Shown here one piece after another: positions 1 to 6,753 of a DNA stretch of 6,826 nucleotides. Below the pieces are notes generated by a model. That model saw only the letters and a program-made list of their open reading frames with translations. It did not search any database and was not told where the DNA came from. This stretch comes from JBBDSU01 sp040904825 (GTDB taxonomy: Bacteria > Actinomycetota > Nitriliruptoria > Nitriliruptorales > Nitriliruptoraceae), in the NCBI GenBank assembly GCA_040904825.1, contig JBBDSU010000039.1:1-6826 (forward strand), given 5' to 3'. Each line of letters opens with the position of its first letter. The stretch's first letter is position 1. Both the position numbers and the translations under genes were made by a program.

Positions 1-917
1 CGGACATAATTGTCGAGAATTTTCGACCAGGACGTCTGGAGGCTTGGGGACTCGGTTATGAGGAACTCGCCGCCATCAATCCGAAGATCATTCTCGTCCG
101 TGTGACGGGGTTTGGCCAGGATGGCCCTTACGCTCAGCGCGCAGGCTTCGGATCAATTGGCGAAGCCCTAGGAGGCCTTCGATACATCGTCGGTGAGCCG
201 GACGGAGCGCCAAGCCGCGTTGGAATCTCGATTGGTGACGCACTCGCCGGCACAATGGGGGCACTAGGAGCGCTGCTTGCGCTCCATGTTCGCGAGCGAA
301 CCGGGCATGGCCAAGTGGTAGATGCTGCCATCTTTGAGTCTGTGCTCGCTTTTATGGAATCACTCGTTCCTGAGTACGACCTTGCTGGCTATGTCCGTGA
401 GCGAACCGGCGCTGTGCTGCCGAACGTTGCACCCTCCAACGCCTATCCAACGAAAGATGGCCAGACCGTGCTGATTGCAGCGAACCAAGACGCCGTGTTC
501 CGTCGTCTGGCCACTGCGATGAGTCGCCCTGAACTAGCGAATGATGCGCGCTACGCGACGCACTCCGCGCGAGGCAAGAACATGGTGGAGCTGGATGAAT
601 TGATCGCCGAGTGGTCATTGACATTGCCGGCCGACGATCTTCTCGAATTGTTGGAATCGAACGGTGTTCCAGCAGGGCCCATCTATCGAGCTCCAGAGAT
701 GCTTCAGGATCCACATTTTTCAGCACGCGAAAGCATCATCACAGTTCCCCACCCTGAGTTTGGAAACTTCCGAATGCAAGGAGTGTTTCCCAAGCTCAGC
801 CATAGCCCGGGAGGCGTTCGCTGGGTCGGTCCTTCCTTGGGGGAACACAATGATGAAATCTTCCAAGAGCTTCTACAGCTTTCCGACGACGAGATCGCGG
901 CCGCGATTACCGTCTGA
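1..917 (+). CDS. CaiB/BaiF family III CoA-transferase, 5' end missing
   Basis: This enzyme family moves coenzyme A between carboxylic acids in the cytoplasm through an aspartyl-CoA thioester; the acid used here cannot be read from the sequence. The reading frame is open from base 3 and gives 304 residues to the TGA at 915-917. Family members are usually about 380-410 residues, so roughly 90-100 N-terminal residues lie left of the window. Visible hallmarks in order are VENFRPG near the left edge, GLGYEEL, the TGFGQDGPY segment, GEPDGAPSRVG, and GDALAG, whose Asp (codon 237-239) is the expected catalytic nucleophile by comparison with Frc and AMACR. RTGHGQVVDAAIFES follows, then the C-terminal NGVPAGPIY and LGEHNDEI motifs. 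No key motif in the visible part is broken. The gene runs tail to tail into the GntR gene and overlaps it by 11 bases. Its G+C is lower than that of genes further right. The GTG at 102 is internal, not a start. Confidence 0.93.
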   Translation, partial: DIIVENFRPGRLEAWGLGYEELAAINPKIILVRVTGFGQDGPYAQRAGFGSIGEALGGLRYIVGEPDGAPSRVGISIGDALAGTMGALGALLALHVRERTGHGQVVDAAIFESVLAFMESLVPEYDLAGYVRERTGAVLPNVAPSNAYPTKDGQTVLIAANQDAVFRRLATAMSRPELANDARYATHSARGKNMVELDELIAEWSLTLPADDLLELLESNGVPAGPIYRAPEMLQDPHFSARESIITVPHPEFGNFRMQGVFPKLSHSPGGVRWVGPSLGEHNDEIFQELLQLSDDEIAAAITV

Positions 918-1599
918 CGTCGCTGGAGCCTGCTCCTTCACCGCTGCCTCGGATCTCACCCCCTGCGGTACTGGAAAGAATGTGCCGCGCAGCAAGGATG
1001 TGCGACTGCATGACTGATCGTGCCCAGTCAGCATCGCCCGCAGTGAGGGCATCAATGAGCTCACGGTGATGCGCGAAGCTTCGTTCAAGGGCGCGCGGCG
1101 TGTAACGGGCAAAAGTTTGGTGAACCAGGGCGATCTGGACGATGCTCAGGGTTGCCGTCTCTAGGTGCCGGCTGCCGCTCGCGCCCAGGATCAACTGGTG
1201 GAATTCATTGTTCAGCTGCGCGATCTCAAAGCTGGCCGAGTCCGAACGCTCCTCAGCCGTCGCCTCCATGGCGTCCGCCAGTCGACTCAGTTGCGCCAGC
1301 TCCTCAGCACTGATTCGGGTCGCAGATCTCGATGCGGCGTGCCCCTCCAGGAGCCCACGCAGTTCGAAGATTTCCTCGAGTTGCGACTCGGTCCAAGAGG
1401 CGACGTGGGCGCCACGGTTAGGGAGAAAATCCACCATCCCCTCAGCTGCGAGACGTCGCAACGCCTCGCGCACCGGAGTCCGGCTCACTCCGATGCGAGA
1501 ACTCAGCTCAACTTCTGGCAACCGCGATCCAGGAACAAGGTCTCCCGCCAATATTGCTTCACGAATCGCCTTATACGCACCGTCGACAGCTTTCGACAT
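907..1599 (-). CDS. GntR-family transcriptional regulator, FadR subfamily with FCD domain
   Basis: This is a DNA-binding regulator of 230 residues, the usual size for the FadR/FCD branch. Residues about 3-70 form the winged helix-turn-helix, including the recognition segment GVSRTPVREALRRLAAEG and the wing PNRGAHVA. Residues about 75-212 form the all-helical FCD ligand domain. Its metal or acid-binding set is probably N130, H134 (in NNEFH), H178 (in HHREL) and H200 (in SHI); Asn takes the place often held by Asp. Such domains usually bind small organic acids. The last 18 or so residues are a Gly/Ser-rich tail that overlaps the end of the CoA-transferase gene. I prefer the ATG at 1599 because GGGTGG sits five bases upstream; a GTG at 1608 would add three residues but has no spaced ribosome site. 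The regulator probably controls itself and nearby acid or CoA catabolism genes, which is an inference from family and position. Confidence 0.9.
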   Translation of the reverse strand: MSKAVDGAYKAIREAILAGDLVPGSRLPEVELSSRIGVSRTPVREALRRLAAEGMVDFLPNRGAHVASWTESQLEEIFELRGLLEGHAASRSATRISAEELAQLSRLADAMEATAEERSDSASFEIAQLNNEFHQLILGASGSRHLETATLSIVQIALVHQTFARYTPRALERSFAHHRELIDALTAGDADWARSVMQSHILAARHILSSTAGGEIRGSGEGAGSSDVRR

Positions 1600-1619
1600 C
1601 GGAACCACCCATTTTCGCG

Positions 1620-1636
1620 TCGTTGCAGCACAACGA
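1620..1636. promoter_or_regulatory. Inverted repeat upstream of the GntR gene, candidate operator
   Basis: The perfect arms TCGTTG (1620-1625) and CAACGA (1631-1636) flank five bases. The site lies 20 bases upstream of the preferred GntR start at 1599, a common place for autoregulatory operators of this family. FCD-type regulators bind short dyads, and the outer T-G-T/A-C-A character is compatible, but the match to a known consensus is loose. As RNA it could also fold into a small leader hairpin. No convincing -35/-10 pair was found for the GntR gene in 1609-1740. Confidence 0.35.
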
Positions 1637-1721
1637 TCCAGCGCCCCGGAGCGCGTGCCACGGCGCGGAAGGCCTAGGCAGAACCGGAATCGCGCTCCTT
1701 GAGTTGCTGTAGGTCAGGGTA

Positions 1722-1738
1722 GCTGGGGCGGCCCCAGC
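1722..1738 (-). terminator. GC-rich hairpin after the lipoprotein stop codon
   Basis: GCTGGGGC (1722-1729) and GCCCCAGC (1731-1738) are exact reverse complements around one base; a realistic fold is six base pairs with a five-base loop. On the minus strand it begins two bases after the stop codon at 1741-1743. It has no run of U, as is common for actinobacterial terminators. It would separate the lipoprotein transcript from the GntR gene downstream on the same strand. Confidence 0.5.
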
Positions 1739-1740
1739 CC

Positions 1741-3573
1741 CTACTGATAGGTGACGATGAAGGGCAGAGGGTCGAGCTCAAGCACCTGTTCGGGTGTTGC
1801 CACTGGCCGATCGATGCCGAGGAAGTTCTTCCACCCCCACTCCCACTGCGAGATCGCATCCTGCGACGTCACTTCGTACGTCCGGCGCTTGCCGCGAAGC
1901 GTCCCCTGGCCGTCGACGTGCACGACTCCGACCAGCTCAGGGGAGATCACGATGGTGTCCCGATCGGGCAGCATCGATCCGACGAACTGGTGCAGCATGA
2001 ACACCTTCTGGGGAAGCCGTTCGCGCCGGACAAGCTCGGCAAGCCAATCGGCAACTTGTTGCACTTCGGCAGCCTCGACAGATCCGATCCGCGCCAGGTG
2101 GACTTCTGTCGGGCCAATGCGCCATTCAGCGTCGAGCGCGAGACCCACGTGCGGTTCAAGGAGCAACTCTTCGTACTCCATCGCTTGATCGAGGAAGCTG
2201 GTCCTGCCGGGTTGCAGGTCGATGATCACCGCGAAACCTTCCTCGCGCGCTCGATCAACCAGCGGCCGCAGGGCGTCGATAGGAATACGTTGGCTGTAAT
2301 CGCCATGCGCGCCAGCGTTTCTGGATGCGACGGTGACGATCACATTGAACCCGGGCACAACCCGCCTGCCGTCGGTGCCGTATGGCTCCGCCGTGGTCCG
2401 GGCCCGCTCGACTGTCGCATCGAGATCCTGCTGCCCCAGCGCACCAAGCCCCGGAAAGCCAGGCGCGCCATACAGCGCCACGATCCGTTGGCCCTCCAGC
2501 GGCAGGAAGCCGCCTCCTGGCAGTGGAGTGCCACCCAGCACTGTCGCGAGTTGCCACGCAGTGTGGGCCTCAGGTTCGCCGACGATGACAACCCGGCTCT
2601 CTTCGCTCGCACGCAGCCGCTCAGTGCGTTCGCGGACAGCACGCAGATCATCGCCATCGACCGCGACGAACCTCTCCCCTCGATGCGCGGCAGTGGTCGC
2701 CGCGAGCATGGCTGCCACGGGATCACGCACGTCACCGAGCCACAAGGTTGGATCGTCCCGTTGCCCCGCGATCTCTGGACCTATCCCGTCGCCCAAGGCC
2801 GCGCCCTCATGCAACTCGATCGGCACCCGGAAGTTGTCGTCTGGCCTGTCCAACATCGCACGCAACAGTGCAGCTAGTGCCGGATCATCTGGCGCCATAG
2901 AGGCGACCAGCACATCGATGGCGTCGTGCTCATCTGACTCATCAAGCGCAGCGTTGGTTCCGGACGCTTCATTCTCTGCGACCACCCGTGCCAGGATCGC
3001 CGCCGCGGTGGCGTCGACTTCGCAACCGCTGAACATTGTCGACTCGATGCACAACTCGTCGACGATCGTGTCATCGTCTGCCAGCCAGGTGAGGTCTCCA
3101 CCGACCGTCAACACGGTCGTGGTGACACGTTCGGTCAGCATTGATCGCAAAGCCTGGATGGCAGCCTCGCCGACATCCTCGGCCGATCCGGATCCTGGCA
3201 CGACGATGAGCGGGGTGTGCCCGATGTGCGCGAGCATGCTCGCAAGCGCGAGGTTGGCCGCAACGTCGGATGCCGCGACGACAACCATGTCGAGGCATCC
3301 GTACGACACAGCCACGAGCTCGCTCGATAACCGCAACGGGTCATCAGCGCTCGCCGCGACCAGATCGAAGCCAAGCGCAGGCCCCTCGGTCTCCAGCGGC
3401 ATTCCGACCAGCAACAGCTCAGCCGGGTCGGGACAGTCGGGGCCCTCCTCGGGCTCCGGGTCGACGTCGTGGCGCTGTGCCGGAACAATCTCGGCTGCCG
3501 ACGTCGTCTCCGACGCGTCGATGCATCCACTGAGCAGCACCAGCGCGACAGCACTGGCGACTGCGCGGCCCAT
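1741..3573 (-). CDS. Secreted lipoprotein with TIM-barrel-like C-terminal domain, function unknown
   Basis: The 610-residue product starts with a short lipoprotein signal peptide: MGR, a hydrophobic stretch, and the lipobox LSGC with the lipidated Cys at residue 17. It should be anchored on the outer face of the membrane. An acidic Pro/Glu-rich linker follows to about residue 50. Residues about 50-350 contain alternating hydrophobic strands and helices such as VVVAASDVAANLALASML, TVLTVGG and RVVIVGEPEAHTAWQLATVL, loosely like cell-wall-binding repeat 2 folds; four further Cys (47, 93, 175, 184) could form disulfides. Residues about 363-610 form a separate domain that I recall from uncharacterised actinobacterial proteins. 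It carries strand-end motifs of a beta/alpha barrel: DLQPGRT (D452), LDAEWR (D481, E483), LHQF, VHVDGQG (D554) and WGWKNF. ATG 3573 is preferred because GGAGGG lies three bases upstream and the signal peptide is then typical. ATG 3612 is possible and would give a longer leader; the frame is open to a TTG at 3675. The activity is not known. Confidence 0.85.
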   Translation of the reverse strand: MGRAVASAVALVLLSGCIDASETTSAAEIVPAQRHDVDPEPEEGPDCPDPAELLLVGMPLETEGPALGFDLVAASADDPLRLSSELVAVSYGCLDMVVVAASDVAANLALASMLAHIGHTPLIVVPGSGSAEDVGEAAIQALRSMLTERVTTTVLTVGGDLTWLADDDTIVDELCIESTMFSGCEVDATAAAILARVVAENEASGTNAALDESDEHDAIDVLVASMAPDDPALAALLRAMLDRPDDNFRVPIELHEGAALGDGIGPEIAGQRDDPTLWLGDVRDPVAAMLAATTAAHRGERFVAVDGDDLRAVRERTERLRASEESRVVIVGEPEAHTAWQLATVLGGTPLPGGGFLPLEGQRIVALYGAPGFPGLGALGQQDLDATVERARTTAEPYGTDGRRVVPGFNVIVTVASRNAGAHGDYSQRIPIDALRPLVDRAREEGFAVIIDLQPGRTSFLDQAMEYEELLLEPHVGLALDAEWRIGPTEVHLARIGSVEAAEVQQVADWLAELVRRERLPQKVFMLHQFVGSMLPDRDTIVISPELVGVVHVDGQGTLRGKRRTYEVTSQDAISQWEWGWKNFLGIDRPVATPEQVLELDPLPFIVTYQ

Positions 3574-3576
3574 CCA

Positions 3577-3582
3577 CCCTCC
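3577..3582 (-). promoter_or_regulatory. Ribosome binding site supporting the lipoprotein start at 3573
   Basis: On the minus strand GGAGGG precedes TGG and then ATG. The match is strong although the spacing is short. It favours this ATG over the in-frame ATG at 3612, which has only AGGA at a five-base spacing, and over the TTG at 3675. Confidence 0.5.
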
Positions 3583-3653
3583 GGCAAACGAACCAACAAA
3601 CGTCCGGCACATGGTGTTCCTACATCTCGTGGCGTCCATCCCGATGCGGCCGA

Positions 3654-3682
3654 CCGTTATCGCCAATCGGTCCAACTGTCAT
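3654..3682 (-). promoter_or_regulatory. Candidate promoter for the lipoprotein gene
   Basis: On the minus strand ATGACA (3677-3682; five of six bases of TTGACA) is followed by exactly 17 bases and TAACGG (3654-3659), a mediocre -10 box. Transcription would begin near 3646-3648, downstream of the TTG at 3675 and upstream of the ATG codons at 3639, 3612 and 3573. This would make the lipoprotein gene a separate unit rather than only the tail of the amidohydrolase transcript. The -10 is weak, so the call is tentative. Confidence 0.3.
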
Positions 3683-3713
3683 CAGCGTGGGTGACCGGCG
3701 GCCAAACGTGCTG

Positions 3714-5270
3714 TCAGGCGACAATCGTGCCAGGTTCCGCACGTGTTGCCTTGCCGTTGGCGACAACCGCTGTGCCGTTGACGAATACATGTCGCACACC
3801 CTCTGGTCCGCGGCGTGGGGAACGCCACGTCGAGCCCGCTGCGACCGTGGCGGGGTCGAGGACCACCAGGTCCGCGTCAGCGCCGACGGCGACGACGCCC
3901 TTTCCCTTCAGCCCGTATCGCTGTGCCGGCAATCCCGACATCCGGTGGACAGCTTCGCCAAACGCCAGCACGCCATCATCGCGGGAGAACTGGCCAAGAA
4001 CCCGGGAGAACGCACCCCAGCCGCGAGGATGGGTTCCAGCACCGCGATAGATCCCGTCGCTGGCGATCATCGCCTGCTCGAATCCGAGCGTGTCACGGAT
4101 CCGCTGAGCGAACACATCGTCGGGAATGGGCTTGTGGTCGAGATTGAGCACATCGCCCCGCTCTTCCTCGATCAGGCGTAGCGAGGTTTCAGCGGGCGAC
4201 AGATCCCACGCCGCCATGACATCGGCCAGGGTGCTGCCTTCGAACCTTCCGCTGCCAGTAGCCGCGATAACCATCTTGTCCGGCATCCACCGTGGGTTTT
4301 CAAAGGCACGCTCGAAGTGAGCCAGCGCCGCTTGGCGCCGTTCCGGTTGCTTGAGTCCCTCCAGGAACTCGCCGACCTCTTGCTGATGGACGGTGGGGAT
4401 CAGGTACATCAGGTGGGTGCAGCCGGCCGGATAGAGGTAGGTGTCGAGTGCGAGGTCGACCTCTCCACGAACTGATGCCACCACGTCGAGGAGTTCGTCA
4501 TTGAGGGTCGCGTGTGAGATGTTGACCCGAATCCCGGTTGCTCGACCGACCTCGAGCATTTCCTTCCATGCCGCGAGCTGGCCAAGCTCGGTGAATCGCA
4601 TGTGTGATTGCAGGGCCCCGTCTCGAGATGCGACCACCTCTGCGAGGGCCTTCAGCTCCCTCGTGTCAGAGAACCCACCGGGGAGATAGTCAAGACCCAG
4701 CGCAATGCTGACAGCGCCTTCATCCAGCCACGCACGCGCCACGTCGGCCATCTGTGAAAGTTCGTTGTCGGTCGCTAGGCGCTGCTCGAAACCCATCACT
4801 TCGCACCGCACCGCGTGATGCGGAACCTGCAAGGCGAGGTTGACGGGCAAGCGGCCGGTGAATGCGTCCTTGTAGTCGGCCACGGTCGCCCAGAACGGCT
4901 CGAACGTCGATGGGGCGCCGTAGATCGACTCTGATTGCCGCCACAGCGACCGGGCCCGATCGCGTGGCACCCGCGCCCACCCGAATCCGTCGGGGGCGGT
5001 CAGGTGTGTCGTGACACCTTGGAGCGACGAACCAAAACGATCGTCATCTCCGAGAAGGAAGCTCGACTCGGAGTGGACGTGGGTGTCAATGAAGCCTGGT
5101 GTGATAACGAGCTCGGTGGCGTCGATCTGCTTTGGGGCATCGACGTCAGAGAGATCTTCGACGGCGACAATGCGACGTCCTGCCACGCCAACGTCAGCAC
5201 GACGGGGGGTTGCTCCTCGCGTGCCGTCGACAACCTCGCCGCCTCTGATGATCAGATCGAACGCCACCAC
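3714..5270 (-). CDS. N-acyl-D-amino-acid deacylase (D-aminoacylase)-type amidohydrolase
   Basis: This cytoplasmic metal-dependent hydrolase has 518 residues, normal for D-aminoacylases and related enzymes of the amidohydrolase superfamily. These cleave N-acyl-D-amino acids, or related N-carbamoyl compounds, to the free amino acid. The N-terminal beta-sandwich strand IIRGGEVVDGT is followed by GFIDTHVHSE with metal ligands H64 and H66. Other expected ligands are H223 (SHMR), H253 (ISHAT) and D405 (ASDG). The C-terminal THPRGWGAFSRVLG and GADADLVVLDP segments are typical of the family. The Cys that bridges the metals in classic D-aminoacylase (GNCG motif) is replaced by D94 in APDGFG, so substrate and metal use may differ. 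No signal peptide is visible. The start is GTG 5270, with AGGAGG five bases upstream; the next codon is also GTG. The lipoprotein gene follows on the same strand and a gene of unknown function diverges upstream. Confidence 0.88.
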   Translation of the reverse strand: MVAFDLIIRGGEVVDGTRGATPRRADVGVAGRRIVAVEDLSDVDAPKQIDATELVITPGFIDTHVHSESSFLLGDDDRFGSSLQGVTTHLTAPDGFGWARVPRDRARSLWRQSESIYGAPSTFEPFWATVADYKDAFTGRLPVNLALQVPHHAVRCEVMGFEQRLATDNELSQMADVARAWLDEGAVSIALGLDYLPGGFSDTRELKALAEVVASRDGALQSHMRFTELGQLAAWKEMLEVGRATGIRVNISHATLNDELLDVVASVRGEVDLALDTYLYPAGCTHLMYLIPTVHQQEVGEFLEGLKQPERRQAALAHFERAFENPRWMPDKMVIAATGSGRFEGSTLADVMAAWDLSPAETSLRLIEEERGDVLNLDHKPIPDDVFAQRIRDTLGFEQAMIASDGIYRGAGTHPRGWGAFSRVLGQFSRDDGVLAFGEAVHRMSGLPAQRYGLKGKGVVAVGADADLVVLDPATVAAGSTWRSPRRGPEGVRHVFVNGTAVVANGKATRAEPGTIVA

Positions 5271-5275
5271 GATTG

Positions 5276-5281
5276 CCTCCT
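5276..5281 (-). promoter_or_regulatory. Strong Shine-Dalgarno site for the amidohydrolase GTG start
   Basis: A perfect AGGAGG lies five bases before GTG 5270 on the minus strand. It decides between the two adjacent GTG codons in favour of the first and argues against a longer product. Confidence 0.75.
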
Positions 5282-5567
5282 GGATGCCCGATGGCCAAGC
5301 GCCGCCGGATCAGTTGGCAGTGTCGCGCGGCGAGTCGTGGGATGCCAAGACGGGGCCGAGACGGCTACAGCCCTGCACACTCCACGCACGTAACCTACGA
5401 GTCGCTATTGTCCGCACCATGGGGCGGCTGGCTGCGCGACAGTCATCCAGCGCCGCGGAGCCCCCAGTCGATAGCACCATCCGGATAGTCCGTGTGTGTC
5501 GCCTGCTCGTGATCTGCAGTAGGGCGTGAGCCGAGGCCATCTCGGACATGAACACACGAATCAGGCA
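5282..5567. other. Divergent intergenic region between amidohydrolase and unknown gene
   Basis: No gene is supported here; short open frames on both strands lack ribosome sites and recognisable protein features. Because the flanking genes point away from each other, both promoters should lie here. On the minus strand TAGGTT (5394-5399) resembles a -10 box for the amidohydrolase but has no good -35. On the plus strand I see only weak -10-like sequences. A small dyad, CGTA-ACC-TACG, covers 5392-5402 and overlaps that -10-like site. Nothing else stands out. Confidence 0.5.
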
Positions 5568-5575
5568 GAGGAAGG
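5568..5575 (+). promoter_or_regulatory. Ribosome binding site that decides the start at 5583
   Basis: GAGGAAGG lies seven bases upstream of GTG 5583. The frame is open further left to GTG 5526, but that codon has no comparable site, and the extra 19 residues would be His/Glu/Gly-rich without recognisable structure. Confidence 0.6.
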
Positions 5576-5582
5576 CACCGTT

Positions 5583-6659
5583 GTGACGGCAGGGATCACC
5601 TTCGAGGTCGCGCAGGATGTGCGACTTCGACCGGTGCGCCGTGGGCCACGTCCGCTACTGGGACCCCGCCTGACCGCCCTTCTGTCGGGTGAGACCGCCG
5701 CCAAGTCAATGGAAATCCAGGAACTCACTGCGCGATGGGAAGACCTCTCCGGTGGTGGCCGCATAGTCGAGGATGCATCCGGGGATCCTTCGATCAAGGC
5801 TCCCGAGCCGTCGAAGGTGGGCCAGCAGTCGCACCTCGACCGATTGATGACCATCCATCGAGCCACAGCCACACGAGCACGCCGGCCCATCTTGCCTGAA
5901 CCAGCAAGCGTCGACCATCGCGAGGTACGACGTGAGCTTCGCGCTGCCGCAGTCGAGCACGTCTTCGCTTTGCGCATTCCCACCCGAAGGCAGCTCGTCA
6001 AGGCTGCTGACCAGCGTGTCGACGATGAGGTCACTCGACGCATCGCGCTGCGCAACATCGCCCATGCAGAGGATCAGGCCGAAGCCGACCAGTGGTGGCA
6101 ACACCTGTGTGACGGGCATGCCACGTTCGCGTTCAATCGCCTCCTCACCGCGTTCGAAGCCAGTGATCTGCCTGCGACCGTCACCGCGGTAGCTGACCGT
6201 GCCGCGCACATGGTGATGTCGATCGACACAGCCGAGATGCTCATCGGACAGCGAGAACCTGTCAGATCCGGGCAGGCCGGGGTCTCACTGGCGATCATGA
6301 GCCCCGGACGACGCAACAAGCTCTATGTCCAGGCCATGTCATCGGGCATCGTGGGTGTCGCAGCACACGCACTGGCGGTCGTGCCCGGGATCGACATTGT
6401 CAACATTGCAGTCGTCGGCCTGACACATGCGACAGGACCTGCGGTGCTGGCTATGGCCGCGCTGCCCCGAGCCGCCGTGCTCCCCGCGGGCAAAGACGTG
6501 CCGATCATCGATGACCTAGTCCTGGCGGCACAACGCGGCTCGGTACGCATGACCCTCAACCGCGACTCACTTGAGGATGCACCTCGTCCCCTCGACAACA
6601 AGACAACATCTGTCGCTGGCATCCTCGCCGCCGTCGAAGAATCCCGAAACGTCGATTAG
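5583..6659 (+). CDS. Protein of unknown function, possible DUF4236-like N-terminus
   Basis: I do not firmly recognise this 358-residue protein. Residues about 4-37 (ITFEVAQDVRLRP, then RRGPRP and GPRLTALLSG) recall the short beta-rich DUF4236 pattern of basic strands ending in S-x-G or V-x-G. Residues about 40-150 are charged, with Arg-rich helical stretches (RREVRR-like and VRRELRAAAVEH). Residues about 165-330 begin with ADQWWQHL, continue with a helix FNRLLTAFEASDLPATV, then strands AAHMVMSI and AGVSLAIM. They then show YVQAMSSGIVGVAAHALAVVPGIDIVNIAVVGL and a final strand-rich segment. This order resembles actinobacterial proteins I recall with a W-x-x-L, helix, and APG-v-x-x-v-x-V-V-V layout, of unknown function. 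The stretch AHALAVVPGIDIVNIAVV could be read as membrane-spanning, but I think it is a buried helix plus strand. There is a single Cys. No terminator is seen before the tRNA promoter. It could equally be a lineage-specific orphan. Confidence 0.7.
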   Translation: MTAGITFEVAQDVRLRPVRRGPRPLLGPRLTALLSGETAAKSMEIQELTARWEDLSGGGRIVEDASGDPSIKAPEPSKVGQQSHLDRLMTIHRATATRARRPILPEPASVDHREVRRELRAAAVEHVFALRIPTRRQLVKAADQRVDDEVTRRIALRNIAHAEDQAEADQWWQHLCDGHATFAFNRLLTAFEASDLPATVTAVADRAAHMVMSIDTAEMLIGQREPVRSGQAGVSLAIMSPGRRNKLYVQAMSSGIVGVAAHALAVVPGIDIVNIAVVGLTHATGPAVLAMAALPRAAVLPAGKDVPIIDDLVLAAQRGSVRMTLNRDSLEDAPRPLDNKTTSVAGILAAVEESRNVD

Positions 6660-6690
6660 TGCCCTCTTTCTGGGGTTCTAGCGCCCGGCT

Positions 6691-6719
6691 TTGACCCCCC
6701 GTCACAGGCTGCGTACCCT
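6691..6719 (+). promoter_or_regulatory. Promoter of the tRNA-His gene
   Basis: TTGACC (6691-6696) and TACCCT (6714-6719) are separated by exactly 17 bases, a near-consensus sigma-70/SigA-type pair. Transcription should begin around 6725-6727, about 28 bases before the mature tRNA. It lies in the short gap after the stop codon of the preceding gene, so the tRNA has its own promoter. Confidence 0.65.
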
Positions 6720-6725
6720 CCGCCC

Positions 6726-6750
6726 TTGTGCCGGGCGATCCCCGGCACAA
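6726..6750 (+). other. Perfect 10-bp hairpin in the predicted tRNA-His 5' leader
   Basis: TTGTGCCGGG (6726-6735) and CCCGGCACAA (6741-6750) are exact reverse complements around the loop CGATC. The hairpin starts at the predicted transcription start and ends three bases before the G at -1 of the tRNA. It could be a leader structure affecting RNase P processing or stability. It could instead act as a terminator for the upstream gene, but no T-run follows and the promoter placement argues for a leader element. Confidence 0.6.
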
Positions 6751-6753
6751 CTT

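Noticed and set aside
102..104. GTG as the start of a short CoA-transferase
   Set aside because: The frame continues upstream to the window edge through VENFRPG and GLGYEEL, both conserved in the family, so the GTG is internal.
1918..2877. Second plus-strand open frame of 319 codons in the same region
   Set aside because: It overlaps the supported lipoprotein gene, has no recognisable protein features, and conflicts with the other shadow frame.
2333..3694. Long plus-strand open frame of 453 codons opposite the lipoprotein gene
   Set aside because: Its product is Ser/Arg/Ala-rich and low in complexity, as expected for an antisense shadow of a high-GC gene, while the minus frame has a lipobox, ribosome site and recognisable domain.
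3692..3704. Small hairpin after the amidohydrolase stop as a terminator
   Set aside because: The stem is only five pairs including a G-U, with a three-base loop and no T-run; too weak to call.
4935..5529. Plus-strand open frames spanning the amidohydrolase start and the divergent spacer
   Set aside because: They cross the strongly supported GTG start and AGGAGG of the amidohydrolase and encode nothing recognisable.
5561..6209. Minus-strand open frames opposite the 358-residue protein
   Set aside because: They lack convincing ribosome sites and are Ser/Arg-rich shadows. The plus frame is longer, has a good ribosome site and shows strand/helix patterning.
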